From CBDHDJ01 sp965261645 (GTDB lineage: Bacteria; Pseudomonadota; Alphaproteobacteria; SHVV01), in contig CBDHDJ010000004.1 of NCBI GenBank assembly GCA_965261645.1, positions 1,922,001 through 1,986,000 on the forward strand: a stretch of DNA of 64,000 nt. Direction: 5' to 3'. The translations under genes and the position numbers were made by a program. Position 1 is the first letter of the stretch. Every line of letters starts with the position of its first letter. Shown piece by piece: positions 1 through 7,603 of this stretch. Under the pieces are notes generated by a model that was not told the origin of the DNA, searched no databases, and was given only the letters and a program-made list of their open reading frames with translations.

Positions 1-57
1 CAGGGAAAAGTTGCCGGGCTGCTGGGATTCAGCCTCGAACACGGGAAGGACTGCTGA
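1..57 (+). CDS. IS3-family transposase OrfA, C-terminal end only
   Basis: The window opens inside a reading frame that ends with ...GFSLEHGKDC and a TGA at 55-57. The TGA overlaps the ATG of the following transposase gene as TGATG, the usual OrfA/OrfB junction in IS3-family elements. Only 18 residues are present, so the helix-turn-helix region lies outside the window. The identification rests on the junction and the downstream gene rather than on the residues themselves. Confidence 0.6.
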   Translation, partial: QGKVAGLLGFSLEHGKDC

Positions 58-1058
58 TGGCCGTCCAGCCGCTCGCATCGCAGGTCGGCGTGGCGCCGGC
101 GTGCCGAGCGCTGGGGGTGCCACGGGCTTCCTTCTACCGTCGTCAGAGGCCCGCTCCCGGGCATCAGCAGCCCCGTCCTACGCCCGCCCGGGCCCTGTGT
201 GCGTCCGAACGCGCGCACGTCCTCGACGTGCTCGCCAGCCCGCGCTTCGTCGACCGGTCACCGGCCGAGGTCGTCGCGACGCTGCTCGATGAAGGCCAGT
301 ATCTGTGCGCCGAGCGCACGATATACCGGATCCTGGCCGCGAACCAGCCGGTGCGAGAGCGGCGCAATCAGCGCAGTCATCCCTGCTACACCAAGCCCGA
401 GCTGGTGGCCACGGGCCCCAACCAGACCTGGTCCTGGGATATCACCCGGCTCCGGGGGCCCAAACGCTGGACGTCCTTCTACCTCTATGTCTTGCTCGAC
501 ATCTTCAGCCGCTGCGTCGTGGGCTGGATGGTTGCCGATCGGGAGAACGCCGCGCTCGCCGCGACGCTGATCGAGGAAACCTGTCTCAAGCAAGGCATCG
601 AGCCCCAGGTGCTCACCCTGCATTCGGACCGCGGCGCGCCGATGACCAGCAAGTGTACCGCCCAACTCCTCGCCGACCTCGGGGTCACCCGCTCTCTGAG
701 CCGCCCCCAGGTCAGCGATGACAACCCGTTCTCCGAAGCGCAGTTCAAGACCCTGAAGTATCACCCCGGCTTCCCTGGGCGCTTCGAAGACATTACCGCC
801 GCCATCGCCTTCTGCCGGTCGTTCTTCCCCTGGTACAACACCGAGCACCGCCATGCCGGGATCGCGATGCTCACCCCCGATGATGTCCATCATCACCGGG
901 CACCGGATGTGCTGGCTCAGCGCGGACGTACCCTGCAAGCCGCCTGGGCCCTTCACCCCGAACGCTTCGTCCACGGCACCCCGAAACCCGCCCCGCTTCC
1001 CGAAGCCGTCTGGATCAACCCACCCGCCACTTCCACAACAGGAGAAACGAGTCAGTAA
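57..1058 (+). CDS. IS3-family transposase OrfB (DDE integrase)
   Basis: A 333-residue transposase that carries out the DNA strand transfer of an IS3-family element. Residues 1-30 hold a short helix-turn-helix-like segment (GVPRASFYRR), followed by an HTH_21-like region and an integrase core. The catalytic triad can be read as D128 (WDIT), D191 (HSDRG) and E227 (NPFSEA); the 191-227 spacing is DX35E, as expected for the family. The frame looks complete, ending in TAA at 1056-1058. The ATG overlaps the stop of OrfA, so translation is probably coupled. The element differs in sequence from the two IS3 elements that follow, so this is a separate insertion. Confidence 0.92.
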   Translation: MAVQPLASQVGVAPACRALGVPRASFYRRQRPAPGHQQPRPTPARALCASERAHVLDVLASPRFVDRSPAEVVATLLDEGQYLCAERTIYRILAANQPVRERRNQRSHPCYTKPELVATGPNQTWSWDITRLRGPKRWTSFYLYVLLDIFSRCVVGWMVADRENAALAATLIEETCLKQGIEPQVLTLHSDRGAPMTSKCTAQLLADLGVTRSLSRPQVSDDNPFSEAQFKTLKYHPGFPGRFEDITAAIAFCRSFFPWYNTEHRHAGIAMLTPDDVHHHRAPDVLAQRGRTLQAAWALHPERFVHGTPKPAPLPEAVWINPPATSTTGETSQ

Positions 1059-1104
1059 ATAGAAACCGTCGGTGTCTCAAAGTCGTTGACAGGTTCCGCA
1101 GCGC

Positions 1105-2010
1105 TTAAGTTAGAGTTTGGCGCGGGTTAAGTTGATGGGCCACCCGTAGCCCCTCAACGGCGTAGGTTGGCCCCTCAACGTTTGGCAAGATGGTTTCTGG
1201 GGCCGGCGGTCTGTATCCGAGCGAGCTATGCGGCCGGATGGTATTGTAGTGATGCCGCCATCGTTCGATCAGCACTTTGGCCTCCTTCAATGTATAGAAG
1301 ATCTCCGTGTTCAGGATTTCGTCCCGGAGCTCTGAGTTGAAGCTCTCGTTGTATCCGTTCTCCCAAGGTGACCCGGGCTCGATATAGAGGGTCTTGACGC
1401 CGATCCTGCCGAGCCAGTCGCGGACGGCATGAGCGGTAAACTCTGAGCCGTTGTCGGAACGGATATGATCCGGCGGGCCATGTTGGACGAAGAGCCCGGT
1501 CAGACAATGGAGTACATTGTCCGAGTTCAATCTTCGCTCGACGACAACGGCCATGCACCGCCTGGTAAACTCATCGATCACGGTGAGCATGCGGGACTTC
1601 CTCCCATCGTGTGTTCGATCCATGACGAAGTCATAGGACCAGACGTGATTGGGCCAGCACGGCCGCAGACGGATGCAGGATCCGTCGTTGAGCCACAGCC
1701 TGCCCCGTTTCGGTTGCTTCTGTGGGAGCTTCAGCCCCTCCCGCCGCCAGATGCGCTGGACCCGCTTGGCGTTCACATGCCAACCTTCGGTCCTGAGCAA
1801 GGCAGTGATCCGCCGATAGCCATATCTGCCATACTGGCTGGCCAAGCGGATGATCGCGGCCGTGAGTGTCTCTTCATCATCCCGACCACGGGGTCTCTTG
1901 CGCTGGGTTGAGCGATGTTGGCCTGCAACAGCACAGGCACGTCGCGCGGAGATTCCCAATTCGGCCTGGAGATGATCAACACACTGCCGGCGACGGGCGG
2001 GGCTTAGCAA
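1105..2010 (-). CDS. IS3-family transposase OrfB (IS407-like)
   Basis: A 301-residue DDE transposase read from a TTG at 2010. The triad is D127 (SYDFVM), D186 (RSDNGSEF) and E222 (GYNESF), with the DX35E spacing of the family. The SDNGSEF and HSSLGYRPP strings are typical of the IS407/IS51 side of IS3. The frame overlaps the end of OrfA by seven bases and lies in a different register. The active product is therefore expected to be an OrfAB fusion made by ribosomal frameshifting, with the TTG as a secondary or artefactual start. The catalytic core is intact, so mobility would depend on its interrupted upstream end. Confidence 0.9.
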   Translation of the reverse strand: MLSPARRRQCVDHLQAELGISARRACAVAGQHRSTQRKRPRGRDDEETLTAAIIRLASQYGRYGYRRITALLRTEGWHVNAKRVQRIWRREGLKLPQKQPKRGRLWLNDGSCIRLRPCWPNHVWSYDFVMDRTHDGRKSRMLTVIDEFTRRCMAVVVERRLNSDNVLHCLTGLFVQHGPPDHIRSDNGSEFTAHAVRDWLGRIGVKTLYIEPGSPWENGYNESFNSELRDEILNTEIFYTLKEAKVLIERWRHHYNTIRPHSSLGYRPPAPETILPNVEGPTYAVEGLRVAHQLNPRQTLT

Positions 2011-2282
2011 TTTCCCTCAAGCGCCTCTTTCAAGATCAGCTTATCCAACGTCAGATCCGAGATCGCCTTCCGGAGACGGCCATTCTCCTTCTCCAGGTCC
2101 TTCAGACGCTTGGCCTGGTCAGTACGAAGGCCGCCATATTCCTTGCGCCAGCGATAGTAACTCTGCTCCGATACGCCGAGCGTGCGACAAGCTTGACCAA
2201 CGGACTGGCCCTGCGCCAAGGCCACCTCGGCTTCGCGCAACATGCTGATAATCTGTTCCGGGGTGTAGCGTTTACGGCTCAT
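2004..2282 (-). CDS. IS3-family transposase OrfA
   Basis: A 92-residue DNA-binding subunit beginning MSRKRYTPEQII. A helix-turn-helix (QACRTLGVSEQSYYRW) is followed by a leucine-rich coiled coil (LKDLEKENGRLRKAI) that mediates multimerisation in this family. The ATG at 2282 is chosen because AGGAGG lies five bases upstream on the coding strand; the frame is open a little further upstream, but without such a site. The stop overlaps OrfB in a different frame, the standard layout for frameshift-produced OrfAB. Confidence 0.9.
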   Translation of the reverse strand: MSRKRYTPEQIISMLREAEVALAQGQSVGQACRTLGVSEQSYYRWRKEYGGLRTDQAKRLKDLEKENGRLRKAISDLTLDKLILKEALEGNC

Positions 2283-2398
2283 TTTGTCCTCCTTTCGAGG
2301 GGGCAAAATGCGCCATACTCTGGAGTGCGCCCCTGAGGGTGGACAGGTTGCACGTTTGGAATTGACCGGGAATGCTGGGCTTTCAGAGGATGGAAGCC

Positions 2399-2749
2399 AT
2401 GGCCAAGCACCGAACCTACAGTATTGAGTTCAAGCGACAGGTTGCTCAGGAATATCTCGGAGGCGAGACCCTTCACGGGCTGGCCAGGCGCCACGACGTC
2501 TCGCGCAACCTGATCCGCATCTGGGTGTCGAAGCTCGAAGCCGGCGCGTTTGACGAAGACGTGGAGGCCGCCGGCCTTCTCCAGGAATTTGAGGCGAAGA
2601 TCTCTGCCCTTGAGCGCCTGGTAGGCCGGCAGGCGCTGGAGATCGAGTTTCTAAAAGGGGCACTCAAGAGCGCACCACGGCCGAGAAGCGCGACTACGTC
2701 CGTGATTGCCGGCCCCGTGGGCTCACCATCGCGCGAGGATGTCGTCTGA
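2399..2749 (+). CDS. IS3-family transposase OrfA
   Basis: A 116-residue protein starting MAKHRTYSIEFKRQVAQEYL. It has a helix-turn-helix (LHGLARRHDVSRNLIRIW) and a C-terminal coiled coil (FEAKISALERLVGRQALEIE) as in OrfA of IS3 elements. In-frame ATGs exist at 2372 and 2390; the one at 2399 best matches the usual N-terminus of the family. The stop TGA overlaps the OrfB start as TGATG at 2747-2751. Confidence 0.88.
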   Translation: MAKHRTYSIEFKRQVAQEYLGGETLHGLARRHDVSRNLIRIWVSKLEAGAFDEDVEAAGLLQEFEAKISALERLVGRQALEIEFLKGALKSAPRPRSATTSVIAGPVGSPSREDVV

Positions 2750-3543
2750 TGGGCCTGCCGCGCTCCACCTACTACGATACGCCGGCGACCGAGGCCGACA
2801 CCGAGATCGTCGCCCGCATCACGGCGATCTGCGAAGAGTTTGAGGCTTACGGCTATCGACGTGTCGGGGCCGAGCTACGCCATCAGGGGATCGTCGTCAA
2901 CGGTAAGAAGATCCGCCGTCTGATGCGCCAGCACGACCTACAGCCCAAGCGTCGCAGGCGTTTCATCGCCACAACCGACAGCGATCACGATAGTCCGATC
3001 TTCTCCAACCGCGCCAAGGACGTTACGGCCGACAGGCCGAACCAGCTCTGGGTCGCAGACATCACCTACGTCGCGATCGCCGTTGGCTTCGTTTATGCCG
3101 CCGTCATCCTCGATGCGTGGTCACGCCGCGTCGTTGGTTATGCCATCAGCCGCTCGATCGATACGCGGCTCACCTTGGCAGCGCTCAAGGCCGCTGTCCG
3201 GTCACGACAGCCGCCAAGGGGCTGTATCCACCATTCGGATCGCGGATCGCAATACGCAGCGGCAGACTATCGCAAGCTGCTCGCCAAACATGGGCTGATC
3301 GGCTCGATGAGCCGGCGTGGCAACCCTTACGAGAACGCTATGGCTGAGAGTTTCATGAAGACGCTCAAGGTCGAAGCAGTCTATCTCATGGAATACGAGA
3401 CTTTCGACGACGTTACCGCAGACCTTCCCAGATTCATCGATGAGGTCTACAACTCACGACCTCTCCACTCCGCGCTCGGATATCTGAGCCCGGTACAGTT
3501 CGAGGATCAACATGCCCGGCATACGGTCAAGGCCGCCGAGTGA
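2749..3543 (+). CDS. IS3-family transposase OrfB (DDE integrase)
   Basis: A 264-residue transposase with an HTH_21-type N-terminal region (residues 15-70, GYRRVGAELR) and an rve integrase core. The catalytic residues are D104 (WVADITYV), D164 (HHSDRGSQY) and E200 (AMAESF), with DX35E spacing. The C-terminus carries the family's YNSRPLHSALGYLSPVQFE. Length and motifs are those of a full OrfB, so this copy is probably still functional. It overlaps OrfA by one base, which points to coupled translation. Confidence 0.93.
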   Translation: MGLPRSTYYDTPATEADTEIVARITAICEEFEAYGYRRVGAELRHQGIVVNGKKIRRLMRQHDLQPKRRRRFIATTDSDHDSPIFSNRAKDVTADRPNQLWVADITYVAIAVGFVYAAVILDAWSRRVVGYAISRSIDTRLTLAALKAAVRSRQPPRGCIHHSDRGSQYAAADYRKLLAKHGLIGSMSRRGNPYENAMAESFMKTLKVEAVYLMEYETFDDVTADLPRFIDEVYNSRPLHSALGYLSPVQFEDQHARHTVKAAE

Positions 3544-3612
3544 TCCTGTCCGGACATAGGGGCGCACTCCACTCTCTTAACAAATCTGGACCACTTTTAG
3601 GGGGTCACTCCA

Positions 3613-4098
3613 ACCCTGGAGCCTCTCGTGCGCGGCCTCGATCAGGCGCTGCATCCGTGGGGCGGTGAGCTTGGCCGGGTGGTGAGCAGTCATGTTCATA
3701 CCGCTTGTCGCCGGCACACCGGCGAAGGCGAGGCGTTGCAGGGTGGCGAAGCGCGCGGCACGCTGGACGTCGGTCAGGGTTTCCGGCGGCACCACGAGCA
3801 GACGCCTAAACTCCCGCCTGGAGGCGATGACCCAGCGGAACTGACGGGCGAGCTCGTCCGGGTGCTCGCGCATGATGCGGAACAGGTTGATGATCTCGCT
3901 TTTGGGCCGTTTCGATCGTCTTAGAAAGACACCGCCCATGCCGACGAAAGGTTCGGCGAAGCAGTCATGCGGGACGGCCTCAATGCGTTCGATGATGCGG
4001 CGGGCGAGATAGCGCTTTCCGCCGAACCAGGGCGCGATGGGCTCGGCGGGCACTATCTCCCGGAGCGGACCGGGAATCCGTTTCCTCTTCCGCGCCAC
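3613..4098 (-). pseudogene. phage DNA adenine methylase (D12 class), 3' part lost
   Basis: The minus-strand frame from a GTG at 4098 encodes the N-terminal part of a D12-class N6-adenine methyltransferase. The S-adenosylmethionine-binding motif reads APWFGGKRYLARRI and CFAEPFVGMGGVFLRR, with the downstream segment NLFRIMREHPDEL. GGGAGAG lies just ahead of the GTG, which decides the start over a far-upstream ATG at 4206. After HERLQG the frame runs into the IS terminus and stops at 3577, so the half containing the catalytic DPPY motif is missing. Family members are about 250-280 residues; about 162 phage-derived residues remain. It was probably a prophage modification enzyme and should now be inactive. 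Confidence 0.82.
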
Positions 4099-4120
4099 AG
4101 CTCTCTCCCACGATAATGCT

Positions 4121-4210
4121 CCCGCCCCTCGGGGGGCGGGACGGCCGCGATGCGGCCGGTTGCGGTCGTGGGAGCTCAAATCTCCCGGCTCGGGATGCTT
4201 CAACATCCCG
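4121..4210 (-). promoter_or_regulatory. cluster of four hairpins in the methylase leader
   Basis: Four perfect inverted repeats occur in 90 bp. They are CCCGCCCC/GGGGCGGG with a TCGG loop (4121-4140), CGGCCGC/GCGGCCG with a 3-base loop (4142-4158), GGGAG/CTCCC with a 7-base loop (4170-4186) and CGGGATG/CATCCCG with a 6-base loop (4191-4210). On the minus strand they lie directly upstream of the methylase GTG at 4098 and would form a strongly structured 5' leader. Translational control by leader structure is known for Mu mom. A similar role here is inference, and some of these hairpins could instead act in termination. Confidence 0.45.
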
Positions 4211-4300
4211 GCCCCCGCCTTTTTCGGGCCGGCGCGTGACGCCAGGCCCGCCGGTCAAGGGGGCTTAAGCGTCCCATTCCAGCAGATCGGGCGATCTCGT

Positions 4301-4324
4301 TGCAGCGGACCATGGTCCGCTGCA
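4301..4324. promoter_or_regulatory. perfect 24-bp palindrome, possible operator
   Basis: The 12 bases TGCAGCGGACCA are followed immediately by their exact reverse complement, with no loop. The palindrome sits in the gap between the divergent methylase and the head operon, 33 bases before the first small gene of that operon. It lacks a T-run, so it is less likely to be an intrinsic terminator. A dimeric-repressor or activator site controlling the late genes is plausible but unproved. Confidence 0.4.
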
Positions 4325-4356
4325 CAGACGCTGCGGGATCGGTTTAGATCGCCGTC

Positions 4357-4470
4357 ATGAACGGCTTTCCCGTGACCGAATGCCCGCCGCCGGAAGCTCC
4401 CGTCCGCCCCGACGACCTCCTGTCCGAGGGGCGGGCGGGGGCGACCTGCGCGCCCGTAGCCACGTCATGA
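4357..4470 (+). CDS. 37-residue phage protein ahead of the protease
   Basis: A small frame beginning MNGFPVTECPPPEAP with stop TGA at 4468-4470. Its stop overlaps the ATG of the protease gene as ATGA, the tight coupling seen through much of this operon, and that is the main reason to believe it is translated. No domain is recognisable; it is proline-rich and contains two cysteines. No strong ribosome binding site is visible upstream. It could be a small structural or regulatory phage protein, or simply a leader frame that brings ribosomes to the protease start. Confidence 0.4.
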   Translation: MNGFPVTECPPPEAPVRPDDLLSEGRAGATCAPVATS

Positions 4471-5639
4471 GCGCGCTCGACGGCTGGATCGATGTCTTCC
4501 GCGCCGGCACCCACCGGGATTCGGCGGGTCGGGAGCGCACCTGGTCGGCCGGCGACCTCGACGCCATCGTGTCCGCGCACGAGCGCGGCGATCCGGCGCC
4601 GGTGGTGGTGGGGCACCCGCAGATGAACGCCCCGGCCTGGGGCTGGATCGATGCGCTGCGGCGCACCGGTGACCGGCTGCAGGCGAAGCTCCGCGATCTC
4701 GACCCGGCCTTTCGCGAGGCGGTCGAGGCGGGCCGCTATGCGGGCCGCTCGGTCGCGCTGCAAGACGGCGGCGATGGCTTCCGGCTGCAACATCTGGGAT
4801 TTCTCGGGGGCGCGGCGCCGGCGGTAAGCGGCCTGGCGCCAACGCGGTTCTCGGGCGCGCCCACGCACACCTACAGCTTCGCCGCCCCTGGGCCAGAGAA
4901 CTGGGGCGTGATCGCGCGGACGTTGCGGCGCCTGCGCGAGTGGATCATCGAGCGCGACGGCCAGGACAAGGCGGACGGTCTGATCCCCGATTGGGAGACC
5001 GAGGCGCTCCGCGAGGCCGGGGAAAGCTCCGGCGCAGCGAGCTTCGCGGCCACCGGCACGGCCGCTGAGACCGCACCCGAACCAGACGACGAGCACGGCG
5101 ATGCCAATGAGGCAGCCGCCGGAACCGACACCAAGACGGAGGACGAGATGTCCGGAGACGACAAGAAGACAGCCGCCGATGCGGCCGAACGGGAGAAGCT
5201 CGAGGCCGAACGCAGGGAACTGGAGGAACGCGAGACGGCGCTCGTGGCCGAGCGCGCGGCCTTCGCGGCCGAGGAGCGGCGCCGTGCTGCCGGGGCCGAG
5301 CTCGAGGCGCACGTCGCCGCGGGCCGGGTGCTGCCGGCGGAGAAGGACGGATTGGCCAGCTTCATGGCGGTGCTGCCGGACAGTGAGGACGCGACCATCA
5401 CCTTCGCCGCGGGCGGTGCCGAGGCCACGGAAACGCCCAGGGCCTACTTCGCAAGCTTCCTTGCCCGCCTGCCCAAACGCATCGACTACGGCGAGACCGC
5501 CGGCGGCGCCGGGCCGGTCGATGCGAACGACCCCGCCCAGGTGGCACGCGAGGCCAGGACCTTGATGGCGGCCGATACGACCGGCGCCCTCACCATCGAC
5601 CGCGCCGTGCGCCAGGTGGCCGGACACCAAGAGGGCTGA
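4467..5639 (+). CDS. Mu gpI-like prohead protease with scaffold domain
   Basis: A 390-residue head maturation protein. The N-terminal 130 residues match the Mu-like protease pattern: WIDVFRAGTHRDSAG, then VVVGHPQMNAPAWGWIDAL and GRYAGRSVAL. The C-terminal part (from about residue 228) is a charged coiled coil (EREKLEAERRELEERETALV) that would act as the internal scaffold. The protease processes the scaffold during capsid assembly. The start at 4467 is chosen because it begins the conserved region and overlaps the preceding small frame; the frame is open upstream to 4380 without a matching start signal. It is the first large gene of the head operon. Confidence 0.85.
   Translation: MSALDGWIDVFRAGTHRDSAGRERTWSAGDLDAIVSAHERGDPAPVVVGHPQMNAPAWGWIDALRRTGDRLQAKLRDLDPAFREAVEAGRYAGRSVALQDGGDGFRLQHLGFLGGAAPAVSGLAPTRFSGAPTHTYSFAAPGPENWGVIARTLRRLREWIIERDGQDKADGLIPDWETEALREAGESSGAASFAATGTAAETAPEPDDEHGDANEAAAGTDTKTEDEMSGDDKKTAADAAEREKLEAERRELEERETALVAERAAFAAEERRRAAGAELEAHVAAGRVLPAEKDGLASFMAVLPDSEDATITFAAGGAEATETPRAYFASFLARLPKRIDYGETAGGAGPVDANDPAQVAREARTLMAADTTGALTIDRAVRQVAGHQEG
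5148..5639 (+). CDS. scaffold protein from an internal start (Mu Z-like)
   Basis: Within the protease frame, an ATG at 5148 (MSGDDKKTAADAAEREKLEA) has GGAGG placed about seven bases upstream, a far better signal than that of the full-length start. It would produce a separate 163-residue scaffold made almost entirely of the coiled-coil region. Mu makes its scaffold Z from the 3' part of gene I in the same nested way. That an independent product is made here is inference from the ribosome binding site and the family precedent. Confidence 0.6.
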   Translation: MSGDDKKTAADAAEREKLEAERRELEERETALVAERAAFAAEERRRAAGAELEAHVAAGRVLPAEKDGLASFMAVLPDSEDATITFAAGGAEATETPRAYFASFLARLPKRIDYGETAGGAGPVDANDPAQVAREARTLMAADTTGALTIDRAVRQVAGHQEG

Positions 5640-5640
5640 C

Positions 5641-6208
5641 ATGGACTATCTGCTGACCAAGAACTTGCACCGCCGAAGCCGCGGTCAAGAAACGCCGCAT
5701 CGTCAAGTTCGGCGCCACCGATACCGCGGTGGAACCCGCCACCGGCGCGGGCGATGACCTGATCGGCATCACCGCCGTGCTTGACGTTGCCGCGAATGCG
5801 CGCATCGACGTGCATCTGGCGGGCATTGCCGAGGCCGAGGCCGGCGGGGCCATTAGCCGCGGCGCGTTGATTACCGCTGATGGCGACGGCAAGGCGGCCG
5901 AGGCGGAGACCGCGACCGTGTTCCAGGCCGCGATCGCCGGCGCGGCGGCGAATACCGACATCACAGCGACAGGAATCAAACCGGCCGACGAGCTGGTCTC
6001 GGTGGTCGAGTTGGCTGACGGCTATGCCGATCGGACGGCCAACGCCGCGATCCATGCCGCCGACACCATCCGTATCACCGACGCCACCAACGGCGACCGC
6101 CTGCTGGTGACCTGGCGGCGGCCCGTGCGCACCGTCGGCATCGCGCTGCAAGGCGCGGCCGCCGCCGGCGATCTCATCCGCGTGCTGATCCAGCCCGGCC
6201 TCGTTTAA
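5641..6208 (+). pseudogene. capsid cement/decoration protein (DUF2190-like), frameshifted
   Basis: The start codon at 5641 follows the protease stop directly and reads MDYLLTKNLH, then leaves frame. The continuation, AEAAVKKRRIVKFGATDTAVE, lies one base forward from 5672 and runs to 6208. The joined product of about 188 residues resembles the small capsid-stabilising proteins of Mu-like phages: an alternating glycine/alanine-rich beta domain with DLIGITAV, GALITADGDGKAA and DLIRVLIQPGLV. Removing one base near 5668 restores a single frame. Downstream ATG/GTG starts would give only a truncated product. Real mutation or sequence error are both possible. Confidence 0.7.
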
Positions 6209-6218
6209 GGAGACGGAC

Positions 6219-7190
6219 ATGCCAGACCTTCCTTCCACCTATCCGGTCGACTTCGAACGCACCGCGATCGCAGTCGGCTATACCAACGTCGAGTATGTCG
6301 CCGACCGGGTGCTTCCGCGCGTGCGCGTGGCCCGCAAGGAGTACCGCTACACGAGCTATCCGCTGGAGGAATCCTTCTCAGTGCCCGACACCCTTGTCGG
6401 CCGGCGTTCCTCGCCCACCATGATCCACCTGAGCGCGGATGAGAAGGCGGGCGTCTGCCGCGACTTCGGGCTCGAGGACGCGATCCCCAAGGACGACGTG
6501 GACAACGCGCCGCAGACGGTACGCGATCCCCGCGACCGCTCCTCTATGACGCTTGCCGATCTCCTCATGATCGATCGCGAGAAACGGGCCGCCGAGCTGG
6601 TGTTCAAGGCCGAGACCTATCCGATCGGCAACAAGTCGACGCTCGCCGGCACGAGCCAGTGGAGCGATACCGATTCCGACCCGGTGACGGCCATCGTCAA
6701 TGCCGTCGAGGGCATGGTGGCCAAGCCCAACCGCATGGTGCTCGGCTCCCAGGTGTGGGCCAAGCTCAGGACCCACAAGAAGGTGGTGGGCGCGCTCGGC
6801 CGGCGCCAGACCGACGCCGGCATCGCGCTCCGCGAGGAGGTCGCCGATCTGTTCGAGCTCACAGACATCGTCGTCGGCCAGGCCTGGATCAACACCGCGG
6901 CGCGGGGTCAGGACGCGAGCCTCGCCCGGGTCTGGGGCAAGCATGCGCTGTTGTACCGCGCCGATCCCATGGCCGGGGCCGAGGGCCCGCCGGCGCTCGG
7001 CATCACCGCCGAATACGTGCCTGCGGGCACGGGCGGCGGCGACACCGCGCTGCCCGGCCGCACCGTCTATACCGGCTTCGATCCCAAGATCGGCGCGCAC
7101 GGCAGCTACGTGGTGCGTGTGGTCGAGAGCTGCGACGAGCAGATCGTCGCCAGCCGCGCCGGCTATCTGTTCGCCGACGCGGTCGCCTGA
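6219..7190 (+). CDS. phage major capsid protein
   Basis: A 323-residue protein starting MPDLPSTYPVDFERTAIAVGY, with AAGGAGA well placed upstream of the ATG at 6219. Position and composition match the major capsid proteins of Mu/B3-type phages: RVARKEYRYTSYPLEESF, a middle PNRMVLGSQVWAKLRTHKKV, and a C-terminal GYLFADAV. It should form the HK97-fold shell. It follows the cement gene, as in related phages, and precedes gp35/gp36-like genes. The frame is intact and of usual length, so it is one of the better preserved genes of the prophage. Confidence 0.85.
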   Translation: MPDLPSTYPVDFERTAIAVGYTNVEYVADRVLPRVRVARKEYRYTSYPLEESFSVPDTLVGRRSSPTMIHLSADEKAGVCRDFGLEDAIPKDDVDNAPQTVRDPRDRSSMTLADLLMIDREKRAAELVFKAETYPIGNKSTLAGTSQWSDTDSDPVTAIVNAVEGMVAKPNRMVLGSQVWAKLRTHKKVVGALGRRQTDAGIALREEVADLFELTDIVVGQAWINTAARGQDASLARVWGKHALLYRADPMAGAEGPPALGITAEYVPAGTGGGDTALPGRTVYTGFDPKIGAHGSYVVRVVESCDEQIVASRAGYLFADAVA

Positions 7191-7201
7191 GGAGACGGCG
7201 C

Positions 7202-7594
7202 ATGAACGAGATCGCTATTCGAGCCGTCTGGGACATCTATCACGACGGCACCCGCATCGCGCCGGGCAAGACCGCGGTTCTGCCTGAGGAGACCGCCCGT
7301 GCCCCGATCGAGGGCGGCGCGGCCGAGACGCCCGAGACGCCCGAGGCGCCAGTCGATAGCGCCGAGTTGGCCGAGGCCCCGCTAGACACCGATCCGGAAG
7401 ACACCGCAACAGGCGACGACCGCCGGTTGGCGATCCTGGCAGCTATCGCCGGGCTCGTGCCGGGCAACCCGGATCATTGGACCAAGTCGGGCAAGCCCGA
7501 GGTGCGGGCGCTGGAAGCGGCCACCGGCCTCGACGATATCTCGGCGGCCGAGCGCGACGCGGTTTGGACAGATCATCAGGCGGCGCGCGGGTAG
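7202..7594 (+). CDS. Mu-like gp35/HI1506-related phage protein
   Basis: A 130-residue protein. The N-terminal 35 residues (MNEIAIRAVWDIYHDGTRI) resemble the FluMu N-terminal domain; an acidic linker follows (ETPETPEAPVDSAELAEAPL). The C-terminus carries the family signature HWTKSGKPEVRALEAATGL...AERDAVW. GGAGA precedes the ATG at 7202. In Mu-like phages this gene lies between the major capsid gene and gp36, exactly as here. The protein's role is not established; it is treated as a minor head or connector component. Confidence 0.75.
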   Translation: MNEIAIRAVWDIYHDGTRIAPGKTAVLPEETARAPIEGGAAETPETPEAPVDSAELAEAPLDTDPEDTATGDDRRLAILAAIAGLVPGNPDHWTKSGKPEVRALEAATGLDDISAAERDAVWTDHQAARG

Positions 7595-7603
7595 GGCTGC
7601 CGC

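Larger units (their letters stand above)
1..1100 (+). mobile_element. IS3-family element, left part outside the window
   Basis: The element comprises the OrfA tail and the complete OrfB. The right boundary is approximate. A TGTCTCAAAGTCGTTGACAG segment at 1073-1092 lies between this element and the next and has the look of an IS terminus, but I could not decide which of the two neighbouring elements it belongs to. The left end lies beyond position 1. Confidence 0.6.
2321..3571 (+). mobile_element. IS3-family element inserted in the end of another IS
   Basis: A complete element of 1251 bp bounded by inverted repeats. The left end starts TGGAGTGCGCCCCT at 2321, and the right end is its exact complement, ending at 3571. 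A further inner match (GGACAGG) follows after a few mismatches. The three bases before the element (CTC, 2318-2320) recur directly after it (3572-3574), which fits a 3-bp target duplication for an IS3-family transposition. Both reading frames inside are intact. Because its target was the terminal region of the minus-strand IS, it is the younger of the two. Confidence 0.88.
1105..3612 (-). mobile_element. IS3-family element, interrupted by a second IS
   Basis: Minus-strand IS with OrfA (2004-2282) and OrfB (1105-2010). Its upstream end has been split by the IS at 2321-3571. If that insertion and one copy of the CTC duplication are removed, the end reads outward, on the minus strand, from GAGTATGGCGC to TGGAGTGACCCCC at 3612. 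The opposite end has a partner, GAGTTTGGCGC at 1113-1123, with TTAAG next to it on both sides. OrfB's stop at 1105 falls just outside that inner match, so the left boundary is only approximate. The element has inserted into and truncated the methylase gene at 3613. Confidence 0.65.

Noticed and set aside
4165..4200. A T-arm-like GGGAG-CTCAAAT-CTCCC hairpin suggesting a tRNA gene or an att site
   Set aside because: No acceptor, D-arm or anticodon arm can be paired around it and the loop lacks the TTC start, so it is treated as one of the leader hairpins.
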